A stretch of DNA of 64,000 nucleotides from Pigmentiphaga sp. (lineage in GTDB: Bacteria; Pseudomonadota; Gammaproteobacteria; Burkholderiales; Burkholderiaceae_B): positions 40,011-104,010 of the forward strand of contig JALOAI010000019.1 of NCBI GenBank assembly GCA_023228945.1. Direction: 5' to 3'. Both the position numbers and the translations under genes were made by a program. Each line of letters opens with the position of its first letter. Position 1 is the first letter of the stretch. The notes under the pieces are model-generated. The model saw only the letters and a program-made list of their open reading frames with translations, had not been told where the DNA came from and searched no databases. Of the stretch, positions 50,300 to 58,873 are shown piece by piece.

Positions 50300-51832
50300 T
50301 CAAGCGTGCGCCAAGCTCGAGGCGAGTGCGCACAGTTCTTGCGCGTGGCAGGCCAGGATGGCGTCCAATCGACTCGCTTCTTGGCTCAGACGATCGAGTG
50401 CGCGCCGGCCATGCGCCTGCGCACCGTCGGCCAAGGTGTCCAGACGCTCGCGCAAGGCCTGCTGCAGCGCGGCGTGCAGACCGGTGTCGTCCACGAGGTC
50501 GCCCAGCGCGTGATACCCCACCCCCGCTTCGAGTTGCAACGGCGGCGAAGGCGGAAAGACAAGCTCAAAATCCACGAAGGCCTCGCGGCCGGCTCGCGCC
50601 AGCGCCTCGTCGAGCAGCCGCGCGGCGCCGGCGCGCACGGCGGCGACGTCCCGGGCGGCCGCGTGCCGCTCCAGCAGAGCCGGCAGCCCGGGGACGACGC
50701 TGCGCCAGACGAGGGCCATGAACATGTCGCGCCGCCGCGGGAGTGCCTGCTCGGCCTGCTCGACGGCGCGCTGCAGGACGCTCAGGCGGGGCCTGAGCTG
50801 TTCGCGCAAGTCGGCGGCAACGTGCTCGTCGAGATGATGCAGCAGGACGGCCGCGGGCTTGAGCTGCCCATAGCGCAGCACCGGCCCGGCGATGGCCAGC
50901 AGCGCGGCATAGAGCGCCTCGAAGCCAGCCGCCGCCATGGCCGCCCCGCTCCCGCCTTCGTGACGCGCGACATGGACGGAAACCGACACCGGGGCGTTCA
51001 AGAGCGCGACATCCACGCCCATGGAGCGCAGTTTTTCCTGCGCCCGCGCCCGGACGTCCGCCTCTTGCAAGGCGCGGTTCTCCGGGGTCTTGTTGCACAG
51101 CCGCTTGACGATCTCGCCATCGATTTCGTCTTCATCGTAGAAATCGCTGCGAGTGATCACCGGCAGCAAGGGCTTGCCCCGATGCAGTTCACGCGCCAGT
51201 TCGTCCAGTTCCTGCACCTGCCCGGGCGATGATGAACTGGTCAGCCAAAGCACGCCATCGGCGCTATCGGTAAAGCGCCGCGTGAGTTCGGCATTGTCGG
51301 CCGTGACCGAGTGCAGGCCCGGCGTATCGAGCAGAATCAGTTCGTTGCCCAGCCGCACGCCTTGCAGGTTGGCGGTGGTTTCGGTCACCCCTTCCTGGAA
51401 AGGCTGATCGGAGTCTACGATGCGCCCGCCCTCGACCCGGAAGTACCCCACCGGCTCGCCGCGGGCGGCAAAGCGCTCGGCGAGGAAGTTGCACAACGAG
51501 CTCTTGCCGGCGTTGAACTTCCCGAACACCAGCATCAAGACTTTATCGTCGAAGGCATCGGCCAGTTGCTGGGCCGGCACGAGCTGCGTCCATTGGCGTG
51601 GCCAGGCCAGTAGACATTGTCGTACCGCCTCCTGAAACTCCAGCGCCTGCTGCGCCAGTTCACTGCCGAGCTCGATGCCCTCGAGCGGTAAATCGTTGGC
51701 GAGCAGATCCCGGTTCACGCGGGCCTGCCAGTCGTGCAGACTCCCGATCATGGGTGTCAGATCGAGCCTGCGAGGCTCGACACCGCGGCTTTCGGCGATA
51801 AAGCGCTGCTCGTGGCCGCCGTCGACCCTCAT
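50300..51832 (-). CDS. Dynamin-like GTPase 1
   Basis: The 510-residue protein has a G domain with P-loop GKFNAGKSS (residues 104-112), switch-region threonines in EGVTETTANL, G3 LLDTPG (about 167-171) and G4 TRSD (227-230), followed by a long helical stalk. These are bacterial dynamin-like protein features, a family that binds and remodels membranes. It overlaps the second GTPase gene by ATGA, so the two are made together, as in LeoA/B/C and DynA/B pairs where partners form hetero-oligomers. No membrane helix is obvious. Confidence 0.85.
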   Translation of the reverse strand: MRVDGGHEQRFIAESRGVEPRRLDLTPMIGSLHDWQARVNRDLLANDLPLEGIELGSELAQQALEFQEAVRQCLLAWPRQWTQLVPAQQLADAFDDKVLMLVFGKFNAGKSSLCNFLAERFAARGEPVGYFRVEGGRIVDSDQPFQEGVTETTANLQGVRLGNELILLDTPGLHSVTADNAELTRRFTDSADGVLWLTSSSSPGQVQELDELARELHRGKPLLPVITRSDFYDEDEIDGEIVKRLCNKTPENRALQEADVRARAQEKLRSMGVDVALLNAPVSVSVHVARHEGGSGAAMAAAGFEALYAALLAIAGPVLRYGQLKPAAVLLHHLDEHVAADLREQLRPRLSVLQRAVEQAEQALPRRRDMFMALVWRSVVPGLPALLERHAAARDVAAVRAGAARLLDEALARAGREAFVDFELVFPPSPPLQLEAGVGYHALGDLVDDTGLHAALQQALRERLDTLADGAQAHGRRALDRLSQEASRLDAILACHAQELCALASSLAHA

Positions 51833-53193
51833 GCCCCGCCTTCCAGCCAGCGCAGGGACGACAGCGCCTTGTCGACGGCGTCCAGCTTGGTGCTGGTGGC
51901 GGCCAGGCTGGCTGCCAGCGCCACGCGGTCGTCGGACAATTCGAAATAACGCAGAAACTCCTGCTGCAGTTGCCGGGCGCCGGCCGGCTCGCAAAACAAC
52001 CGCCGAAGGTCGGCGCGACGCTTCACCGACACGCCCATCACCGCCACCATCACCGAATCCATGGCGCGTACGCCCGTTCGTTGTGCGCTAGGCAAACCCA
52101 CCACGCCATGCCCGACCAGGAAACCGTCGATCTGGATACAGGCGCGCGAATAGGCCACCTGGATACGCGCGCGCTCGAGCTTGGCCGCGGTTTGCCGATA
52201 ATGATCGGCGGCCGAATCCACGGTTTGCGCGTGGTCGGGGCCTGGTGCGTCGATGACTTCGCGCAGATCGGCACCAACCTTGGCGAACACCGCCTCCAGG
52301 CCGTGCACGAATCGTTGCCGCTGCTCCCGCTGACGGCGACGGAGCGCATCCCGCTCCTGAAGACACCGCTCGCGCAGGGCCTGCAGTTCGGTGCGGATCT
52401 CGAGGAATAGCAGCGCGGTTTCGTGCTGGCGCGCCTGGGGCACCCTGGCCCTTGCTTGCGCCAGCGCTTCGCGCAAATGCGGAATGCCGCTGTTTTCGAG
52501 CAACAGACGCTTGCCGCCCTCCAGGCCACGGCGATGGCGGGCGGACGAGGTTTGGTAGGGTTCGACCTGCGGCAACTGCCGCCGGATCGCCTCCAGCACC
52601 GCCGCAAGTTGATCGTCACCGGCCAGTTGGTCCACTTGCGAGAGCACGAACAGCATCTGCCTCGACGTGCGTTCGCCATCGGCCAACAACGCTTCGAGCA
52701 TCGCGAGCTCACGCGCGTCGAGCTCGCCTTCTTTGGCGGCATGGACAAACAAGCGGATGTCGGACTCCAGCCACGCCGCCTGCATCGCATGACGATCGTC
52801 GGCAGTGGCCACGTCGGCGTCGATGCCGGGTGCATCGAGCCAGCGTACGCCGTCGCGCTCGCAGTCCGCCAGGGCGACCGTCTGACGGCGATCGGCCACG
52901 GCAAACGCGTCATGGCCCAGCAGTTCGTTGAGCAAGCGGCTCTTGCCGTGGTTGTACTTGCCCATCACGGTGACGACGGGCAGGCCATCGGCCGCCAGCA
53001 CCCGCAGGCGGGCGAGATCCCGGGCGCGCTCTGGCAGCACCGCCAGGACATCGGTTCGCGCGTGCTGAGCACGGTCCGGCGCGCCGCCGGCGTGCGACGG
53101 GCCCTGGCCGCGATCGCCCCCCGCTCCGGGGAGCGGACTCGCCCCATCAGCGGGGGGCGGAGCCTCGGGCAGGCGTTGACCGCGCTCCGTCAT
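51829..53193 (-). CDS. Dynamin-like GTPase 2
   Basis: The 454-residue partner has P-loop GKYNHGKSR (residues 78-86), G3 LDAPG (119-123) and an atypical G4 SQVD (185-188), then a helical region with charged coiled coil (REQRQRFVHG). The weak G4 suggests reduced guanine specificity or a regulatory subunit. About 45 N-terminal residues (PPPADGASPLPGAGGDRG) are low complexity from a palindromic DNA segment. It starts 7 bp after the catA stop, so it may be transcribed with catBCA. Confidence 0.83.
   Translation of the reverse strand: MTERGQRLPEAPPPADGASPLPGAGGDRGQGPSHAGGAPDRAQHARTDVLAVLPERARDLARLRVLAADGLPVVTVMGKYNHGKSRLLNELLGHDAFAVADRRQTVALADCERDGVRWLDAPGIDADVATADDRHAMQAAWLESDIRLFVHAAKEGELDARELAMLEALLADGERTSRQMLFVLSQVDQLAGDDQLAAVLEAIRRQLPQVEPYQTSSARHRRGLEGGKRLLLENSGIPHLREALAQARARVPQARQHETALLFLEIRTELQALRERCLQERDALRRRQREQRQRFVHGLEAVFAKVGADLREVIDAPGPDHAQTVDSAADHYRQTAAKLERARIQVAYSRACIQIDGFLVGHGVVGLPSAQRTGVRAMDSVMVAVMGVSVKRRADLRRLFCEPAGARQLQQEFLRYFELSDDRVALAASLAATSTKLDAVDKALSSLRWLEGGA
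53115..53159. repeat. Palindromic element inside dynamin-like GTPase 2
   Basis: CGCCCCCCGCT (53115-53125) and AGCGGGGGGCG (53149-53159) are perfect 11-bp arms. Within them CCGCTC-CGGG-GAGCGG forms an alternative hairpin. The element encodes about residues 12-27. Confidence 0.65.
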
Positions 53194-53200
53194 CGCCCGC

Positions 53201-54139
53201 TCAGGCCGGCTGGGCTTCGGCGCGCTGGCGGTGGACCACCTGGTTATCCTTGCCCTGCACCAGCGGGGTGAGCCGGATGTCGAACACGATTTCCTGGTAG
53301 TCGTCGGTCTTCAGGCCCAGAGCCTTGCCGCCGGTTTTTTGGGTCACGGGCGGAACCAGGCCTTCGCGGGTGGCGTAGGCGAAGTCGTCCCAGGTCAGGG
53401 GGTCGCCCTCGATATTGAACTGCGTGGTGAGCTTGCGGAATTGATCGCCGCTGACGAAGAAGTGAACGTGGGCCGGCCGGTTGCCATGACGGTTGAGCAC
53501 ATTCAGCAGTTGCTGGGTCGCACCCTGCGGCGGACAGCCATAGCCGGTGGGCATCAGGGTCTTGAACTCGTACTTGCCATCGGCGCCGGTGCGCACCGCG
53601 CCACGCAGGTTGAAAGGGGTCTGTTCGCCGGTGGGATCGAAGTGCGAATAAAAGCCATGGGAGTTGGCGTGCCAGGCTTCGACGATGGCGCCTGCCACGG
53701 GCTTGCCGTCCGGCCCGGTGACGGTGCCCCGGATGACCAGGGGTCCGGCCTTGGCGTCGTCGTCGAGATCGATGCGGGCCTCGCCATCTTTGATGGGTGC
53801 GCCGGCCACGTACAGCGGGCCTTCGATGGTGCGCGGCGTGCCGCCCTCGATGCCGATTGCGGCATCCTCGGCATCCAGCCGGATGTCGATGTATTTTTCG
53901 AGGCCCAGGCCGGCGGCCAGCAACGCGGACTCGCCATCCGAGCCCAGCTTGTTGAGATAATTCACTCCCGCCCAGATTTCATCGGGCGTCATGTTCAGAT
54001 CGTCGATGGCCTTGAAGAGATCACTCAGCAGACGATGCACGATTTCTTTGGCGCGCGGGTTGCCGCCAACGCCTTCGATGTTGGAGGCGGCCTTCAGCAG
54101 GTCCTGAACTTCTTTGGTATTGAAAACTTTGACGCTCAT
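53201..54139 (-). CDS. catA: Catechol 1,2-dioxygenase
   Basis: CatA opens catechol between its hydroxyls to cis,cis-muconate using non-heme Fe(III). The 312-residue protein has all four iron ligands at the canonical numbers: Tyr164, Tyr200 (PTGYGCP), His224 and His226 (RPAHVHFF). I use ATG at 54139 (MSVKVFNTKEVQ). It follows catC by 83 bp in the beta-ketoadipate pathway cluster. The dynamin pair follows 7 bp later. Confidence 0.97.
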   Translation of the reverse strand: MSVKVFNTKEVQDLLKAASNIEGVGGNPRAKEIVHRLLSDLFKAIDDLNMTPDEIWAGVNYLNKLGSDGESALLAAGLGLEKYIDIRLDAEDAAIGIEGGTPRTIEGPLYVAGAPIKDGEARIDLDDDAKAGPLVIRGTVTGPDGKPVAGAIVEAWHANSHGFYSHFDPTGEQTPFNLRGAVRTGADGKYEFKTLMPTGYGCPPQGATQQLLNVLNRHGNRPAHVHFFVSGDQFRKLTTQFNIEGDPLTWDDFAYATREGLVPPVTQKTGGKALGLKTDDYQEIVFDIRLTPLVQGKDNQVVHRQRAEAQPA

Positions 54140-54222
54140 TTCATCCCCCTTTGGATCGGGTTGCGGTAGACATGGCCTTGCGGCTGGTTGATCAGGGCGC
54201 ATCATGCGCGCCCCTTGTTGGT

Positions 54223-54513
54223 TCAGCTATCGTCGTCGCGGATCGCCGACGGATGCCGCAGCAGCGGCGTCACCTTGATGTCCATGAATTTGAACAATGG
54301 CAGTCCGTTGAGTATCTCGTGCAGTTCTTCATTGCCCGACACATCAAAGATACTGTAGTTGGAATACTCGCCCGCAATGCGCCAGATGTGGCGCCATTTG
54401 CCGCTGCCCTGCAGCTCTTGCGAATAGGCCTTTTCTTTGGCGATGATGTCGGCCGCCAGGGCGGGGTCGAGATCGTGAGGAATCCTCACGTCCATCCGTA
54501 CGTGAAAAAGCAT
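54223..54513 (-). CDS. catC: Muconolactone delta-isomerase
   Basis: CatC isomerises muconolactone to beta-ketoadipate enol-lactone. The 96-residue protein (MLFHVRMDVRIPHDLDP, then EKAYSQELQGSGKWRHIWRI) matches the family in length and pattern. ATG at 54513 lies 14 bp after the catB stop. The longer open frame is a catB shadow. Confidence 0.96.
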   Translation of the reverse strand: MLFHVRMDVRIPHDLDPALAADIIAKEKAYSQELQGSGKWRHIWRIAGEYSNYSIFDVSGNEELHEILNGLPLFKFMDIKVTPLLRHPSAIRDDDS

Positions 54514-54527
54514 TGCCTGACTCCGTG

Positions 54528-55697
54528 TTATTTCGTGACCTTGGTATAGCCGTCGCGCGCGAAACGCCGTATCCGGGCTTCGTCGAGAGCAAGGCCCAGG
54601 CCCGGGCCCGAGGGCACGGCCAGCTCGAAATCGCTGTAATCCAGGGATTCCGACAGAATATCTTCCGTGAGCAGCAAGGGCCCGAACAGCTCCGTGCCCC
54701 ATCGCAGCTCGGGGAAGGTGCTGAACAGATGGGCGCTGGCAATGGTGCTCACCGCGCCCTCGAGCATGGTGCCGCCGTAGAGTTCGATGCCGGCGGCGTC
54801 GGCAATCGCGGCGGTGCGCTGAGCGGCAAACAGGCCGCCGTTTTGTTCGATTTTGATGGCGAAGACATCGGCGGCGTCGGCCTTGGCCAGCTCGTAGGCC
54901 ACCTGAGGCCCGGTGATCGACTCGTCGGCCATGAGCGGGATGCGGAAATTCTGCTGCTTGAGGCGGGCCAGCCCGGCCGCGGTGGCCACGGGCTGCTCGA
55001 CCAGATCGCAGCCGACGTCGGCCAGCGCGGCCATGCCCCCGGCGGCCTGGGTCTGGCCCCACGCCATGTTCACGTCGACACGCACCGACGCAGCATCGCC
55101 AACCGCCCGCTTGATCTCGGCGACGTGCCGGACATCGTCTTTGATGTCTTTGGCGCCGATCTTGAGTTTGAAAATATTGTGGCGGCGCTCCGCCAGGAAG
55201 CGCTCGGCTTCGGCGATGTCTTTGGCGGTATCGCCCGAGGCGAGAGTCCAGGCAACGGGCAGGCGATCCCGGCGGCGGCCGCCGAGAAGCTCGCTGAGCG
55301 CCAGGCCCGTGCGTTTGCCCAGGGCATCCAGCAAGGCGGTTTCGATGGCGCTTTTGGCGAAGCGATTATCCTTGGCCATCTTGCCGATGCGAGCCATCAT
55401 GGCCTGCACCCGGTTGGCATCCTGGCCGATCATGACCGGCGCGATGTAGGTATCGATGTTCAGCTTCATGCTTTCGGGGCTTTCGCCGCCGTAGGCCGTG
55501 CCGCCGATGGTGGTGCCTTCGCCCACGCCCACGGTGCCGTCGCTGCAGAATACTTTGACGAGCATCAGGGTCTGACCGTTCATCACGGTGACGGACAACC
55601 TGTGAGGCCGGATGGTGGGGAGGTCGATCAAACAGGTTTCCACCCGTTCGACCACGACAGGCGCTGAAACCAGCGATTGGTTGGCTTGGATATTCAT
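54528..55697 (-). CDS. catB: Muconate cycloisomerase
   Basis: CatB converts cis,cis-muconate to muconolactone. The 389-residue enolase-superfamily protein has the KxK catalytic lysines in FKLKIGAKD, metal ligands in RVDVNMAWG, and VEQPVA and MADESITGP. I chose ATG at 55697 (MNIQANQSLVSAP); the open frame upstream covers the operator region. It heads catB-catC-catA and is divergent from catR. Confidence 0.95.
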   Translation of the reverse strand: MNIQANQSLVSAPVVVERVETCLIDLPTIRPHRLSVTVMNGQTLMLVKVFCSDGTVGVGEGTTIGGTAYGGESPESMKLNIDTYIAPVMIGQDANRVQAMMARIGKMAKDNRFAKSAIETALLDALGKRTGLALSELLGGRRRDRLPVAWTLASGDTAKDIAEAERFLAERRHNIFKLKIGAKDIKDDVRHVAEIKRAVGDAASVRVDVNMAWGQTQAAGGMAALADVGCDLVEQPVATAAGLARLKQQNFRIPLMADESITGPQVAYELAKADAADVFAIKIEQNGGLFAAQRTAAIADAAGIELYGGTMLEGAVSTIASAHLFSTFPELRWGTELFGPLLLTEDILSESLDYSDFELAVPSGPGLGLALDEARIRRFARDGYTKVTK

Positions 55698-55755
55698 ATC
55701 ACCGTTTGTAGCATGCGGATTTTCAGATCGTCCAACACCTTTTACATCCAATACA

Positions 55756-55770
55756 ATACTCAAAAGGTAT
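55756..55770. promoter_or_regulatory. CatR-type recognition site
   Basis: ATAC-N7-GTAT, the inverted repeat known for CatR/ClcR/CbnR recognition sites, is centred 66 bp before the catB start codon in the catB-catR gap. Confidence 0.65.
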
Positions 55771-55815
55771 TTTTTTTATCCCGCCCGCAAAAAATTCGGT
55801 TCTTTACACTGCAAA

Positions 55816-55830
55816 ATACTCTTTGAATAT
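55816..55830. promoter_or_regulatory. Second CatR-type site
   Basis: ATAC-N7-ATAT, one base off the recognition pattern, lies 60 bp from the first site and about 40 bp before the catR start. It may serve autoregulation. Confidence 0.4.
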
Positions 55831-55862
55831 TACGGACTCACGCTCCCGCCCCCCCAGCCACC

Positions 55863-56744
55863 ATGGAACTCCGCCAGCTTCGCTACTTCGTGGCCGTTGC
55901 GCGCGAGCGCAACTTCACCCGCGCCGCCGAGCAACTGAATATCGCCCAGCCACCGCTCAGCCGGCAGATCCAGCAATTGGAAGACGAGCTGGGCGTCCTG
56001 CTGATCAAGCGTGATTCACGCCCGATCAGCCTGACCGACGCCGGCCGCGTGTTCTACGAGCAGGCCATCCAGATCCTCGGGCGAGTGGAACAAATGCAGG
56101 CGGCCACTCGCCGGGTGGGCTTGCAGCAACGCAGTGTGCTATCGATCGGCTACGTGGCTTCCTCCCTGTATGGCGGCCTGCCCCTGCTGCTGCGCAAGCT
56201 GCGCCAGGCCGCCCCTGAACTGGACGTGCAACTGCTCGAACTGATCACCGTGCAGCAGGTCGACGCCCTCAAAGAGGGTCGCATCGATATCGGTTTCGGA
56301 CGCGTGCCGCACAGCGATCCCGCGGTGGCCGGCCTCGTTCTGCATGAAGAACCCCTGGCCGTGGCGGTGCATACGGCTTCGCTGATGGCTCGCGACACGA
56401 CGCCAATGCCGATCGGTCGCATCACCGGACAACGGCTCATCGTGTATCCCAAGGAGCCGCGCCCGAGCTTCGCGGATGAAGTCCTGAACGTGGTGCATGG
56501 CCATGGCGTGCAGCCGGCCGAAGTGCTCGAGGTGCGCGAGATCCAGACTGCCCTGGGCCTGGTGGCGGCCGAGTTCGGGGTTTGCCTGATTCCGGCATCG
56601 GCGCGGCAACTGCGCCAGGACGTGCACTTTCGCCTGATCGACAGCGACCGCGCGGTCTCGCCGGTCATCGTCAACTATCGCGCCAACGACACCTCGAAGT
56701 ACGTCGAGCTGGCGAAGAGCCTGCTGACCGGCCTTTATCCCTAG
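55863..56744 (+). CDS. catR: LysR-family regulator of catechol genes (CatR-like)
   Basis: The 293-residue protein starts MELRQLRYFVAVARERNFTR, the N-terminus typical of CatR/BenM/CbnR, with AAEQLNIAQPPLSRQIQQLE as recognition helix region. Family members respond to cis,cis-muconate and activate catB. Position divergent from catB and the ATAC-N7-GTAT site in between support the role. No truncation. Confidence 0.9.
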   Translation: MELRQLRYFVAVARERNFTRAAEQLNIAQPPLSRQIQQLEDELGVLLIKRDSRPISLTDAGRVFYEQAIQILGRVEQMQAATRRVGLQQRSVLSIGYVASSLYGGLPLLLRKLRQAAPELDVQLLELITVQQVDALKEGRIDIGFGRVPHSDPAVAGLVLHEEPLAVAVHTASLMARDTTPMPIGRITGQRLIVYPKEPRPSFADEVLNVVHGHGVQPAEVLEVREIQTALGLVAAEFGVCLIPASARQLRQDVHFRLIDSDRAVSPVIVNYRANDTSKYVELAKSLLTGLYP

Positions 56745-56828
56745 CGCCGGCCCGGCGCCGGCGAACCGCTGCGGGCGCGCCACGCGCCCAGTTCATCCAG
56801 CCGGCCCGGGCGGGCGGCCCGCCGTCGA

Positions 56829-57725
56829 TCAGAGCTGCTTTTCGCCGCCCAAGGCTTCGATCAGCTGCTCGACCAGCACCGACACCTCACCCGTCATGAG
56901 GGTGAAGTCGGCATCGAAGCGCTCGGCGGCATTGCCCTCGCCGGTGTCCGCGCCTTCTTTGAGGACATCCAGGGGCGCCAGGCGCTTGAGCGCCAGTGAT
57001 TCGGTGAGCACGAAGGACACTCGATCGGCCCAGGTCATGGCCAGCCTAGTGCACTGCTTGCCGTTGCCGATGTGGCGCCGCACTTCTTCCGGCTCGATGG
57101 CGTGGCGCACGTAGCGCACCGTAGCCTTGGTCTGGCTGGGCGAGCGCAACTCGGTGTCTTCGTCGATGGTGAAGTTGACGGGAGCTTCGTCGGCCGCCAG
57201 CCAGCCGGTCATGGCGCTGACGGGCGATTTTTCAGTGTGCAGGGCGCGGGCGCCGAGCCGATCGATGGTTTGGTTGAGCAGGCCCATGAGCTCGTCGCAC
57301 TTGGCAACGCTGGCGGCGTCGATGGCGATCAGGCCACGCACCGGATCGATCCAGGCATGGGTATCGCGCCACAGACTGAACGCGCGCGGCAGGAGTTCAT
57401 CGGCCACCGCTTCTTTCAGCTCTTTCATTTGCTTGCGGCCCGGCTTGAAGCCCTGTTTTTCTTCGAGCTCCTGGGCGCGGGCGCGGGCCACCTGGTTGAC
57501 CACCGAGGCAGGCAGCAGTTTCTTTTCGGCACGCAGGGCAATCAGCCATTGGCCATTGACGCTATGCACCAGACCGGTGTGCTCGGCTGGCGGCACCCAG
57601 CCCACGCGCTGCAGCTCGAGGCTGTCGCCCGGCTGGAACGCCAGACGCTCCAGGCGCTCTTCGAACTGCGGGAGCGGCAAATCGAGCGGCGGTAGACGAT
57701 ACAACTGTAGATTCTTGAACCACAT
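56829..57725 (-). CDS. rdgC: Recombination-associated protein RdgC
   Basis: RdgC forms ring dimers on DNA and restrains RecA. The 298-residue protein starts MWFKNLQLYRL like E. coli RdgC and contains VWKR-like GWVPPAEHTG and DTELRSPSQTKATVRYVRH. I chose ATG at 57725; upstream codons are not family-like. It converges on catR with an 84-bp gap. Confidence 0.96.
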   Translation of the reverse strand: MWFKNLQLYRLPPLDLPLPQFEERLERLAFQPGDSLELQRVGWVPPAEHTGLVHSVNGQWLIALRAEKKLLPASVVNQVARARAQELEEKQGFKPGRKQMKELKEAVADELLPRAFSLWRDTHAWIDPVRGLIAIDAASVAKCDELMGLLNQTIDRLGARALHTEKSPVSAMTGWLAADEAPVNFTIDEDTELRSPSQTKATVRYVRHAIEPEEVRRHIGNGKQCTRLAMTWADRVSFVLTESLALKRLAPLDVLKEGADTGEGNAAERFDADFTLMTGEVSVLVEQLIEALGGEKQL

Positions 57726-57892
57726 GGCGGCGAGCAGGCAAAGGGCTGATTGTACGCCGAGGCCGGTCATGCATTCTGGTTATGGGCCATGCCCCGATGC
57801 GGTTGTGCCACCTGGGCGAATCGACGACAGTCTAGCCGGACGTTCCGCAATGACGGAACGGACGACAACGAGACAACTCACGGAGACATCTC

Positions 57893-58873
57893 ATGTGCGG
57901 TCCACGCCTGCCCATCCCGATCGGCATCCTCGCCTTTGCCCTCGCCGCCCTCCTCCCGGCTCACGCCCAGGAATGGCCCACCAAGCCGGTACGAATCATC
58001 GTGCCCTACAGCGCCGGCTCCCCTCCGGACATCACCACGCGCATTGTTACCAGCCGCCTGGGAGAGCGTCTCGGCCAGTCCTTCGTCGTGGAAAACAAGC
58101 CGGGCGCCATGGGCACCCTCGGCCTGTCGGAACTCGACCGCCAGCCCGCCGACGGCTACACCGCCATGACCCTGCTCACGCCGGTGGTGGTGAGCCCCGC
58201 CCTGCTGCCGGATCAGCCGCGCGACTTCGGCAGCGACTACGTGCCGGTCGGCCAGTACGACTGGACCTACAGCGTTCTGGTGGTCAACCCCCAGTTGCCA
58301 GTTGACGACGTAAACGACCTGATCGGCCTGCTGCGCGAGAAACCCAACGCCTACAGCTTCGCCTCCGGTGGCCACGGTACGCCGGCGCATCTCTCCGGCG
58401 AGTTGTTCAATTTGCAGAACGGGGTCAAGGCCCTGCATGTACCCTACAACCAGTTTCCCATGGCGATCGCGGACCTGGCGGCCGGCCGCGTGGACTTCAT
58501 GTTCCTCACCAGCACGGTGGCCGCTCCGCAGGTCGAGTCCGGCAGACTCAAGGCGCTGGCGATCGCCTCCAGCCAGAGCCGCCTCCCCGGCCTGCCGGAC
58601 GTGCCGACGATGCACGAGCTCGGCTTCGACACCTTCGACGTCCGCAACTGGGATGGCTTCATCATGAAGGCCGGCACGCCGCCCGCCGTGGTGGCAAGGT
58701 TCAACGCCGCGCTCAACGCCGTACTGGCCGATCCCGACACCGTGGCCACCTTGCGCGCCACCGGCTCCGATCCGGTCGCCGGCAGAACGCCCGACGAGTT
58801 CCGGGAGCGGATCCGGTTCGACCAGAAGCGGCTCAGCGATCTCATCGAGCAAGCCGGAGTGAAGCTGGAATGA
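57893..58873 (+). CDS. Bug/TctC-family receptor coupled to sulfatase
   Basis: The 326-residue periplasmic receptor has a Sec signal peptide (about residues 1-25, cut after PAHA) and the Bug core (VRIIVPYSAGSPPDITTRI, ENKPGAMGTLGLSEL, FASGGHGTPAHLSGE). ATGA overlap with a sulfatase gene is notable and suggests the ligand is a sulfated compound or its product (inference). No TctA/B membrane genes are nearby. Confidence 0.88.
   Translation: MCGPRLPIPIGILAFALAALLPAHAQEWPTKPVRIIVPYSAGSPPDITTRIVTSRLGERLGQSFVVENKPGAMGTLGLSELDRQPADGYTAMTLLTPVVVSPALLPDQPRDFGSDYVPVGQYDWTYSVLVVNPQLPVDDVNDLIGLLREKPNAYSFASGGHGTPAHLSGELFNLQNGVKALHVPYNQFPMAIADLAAGRVDFMFLTSTVAAPQVESGRLKALAIASSQSRLPGLPDVPTMHELGFDTFDVRNWDGFIMKAGTPPAVVARFNAALNAVLADPDTVATLRATGSDPVAGRTPDEFRERIRFDQKRLSDLIEQAGVKLE

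Noticed and set aside
54195..54214. GC-rich hairpin between catC and catA as a terminator
   Set aside because: It has a bulged stem and no T-run; at most it is an intercistronic processing or stability hairpin.
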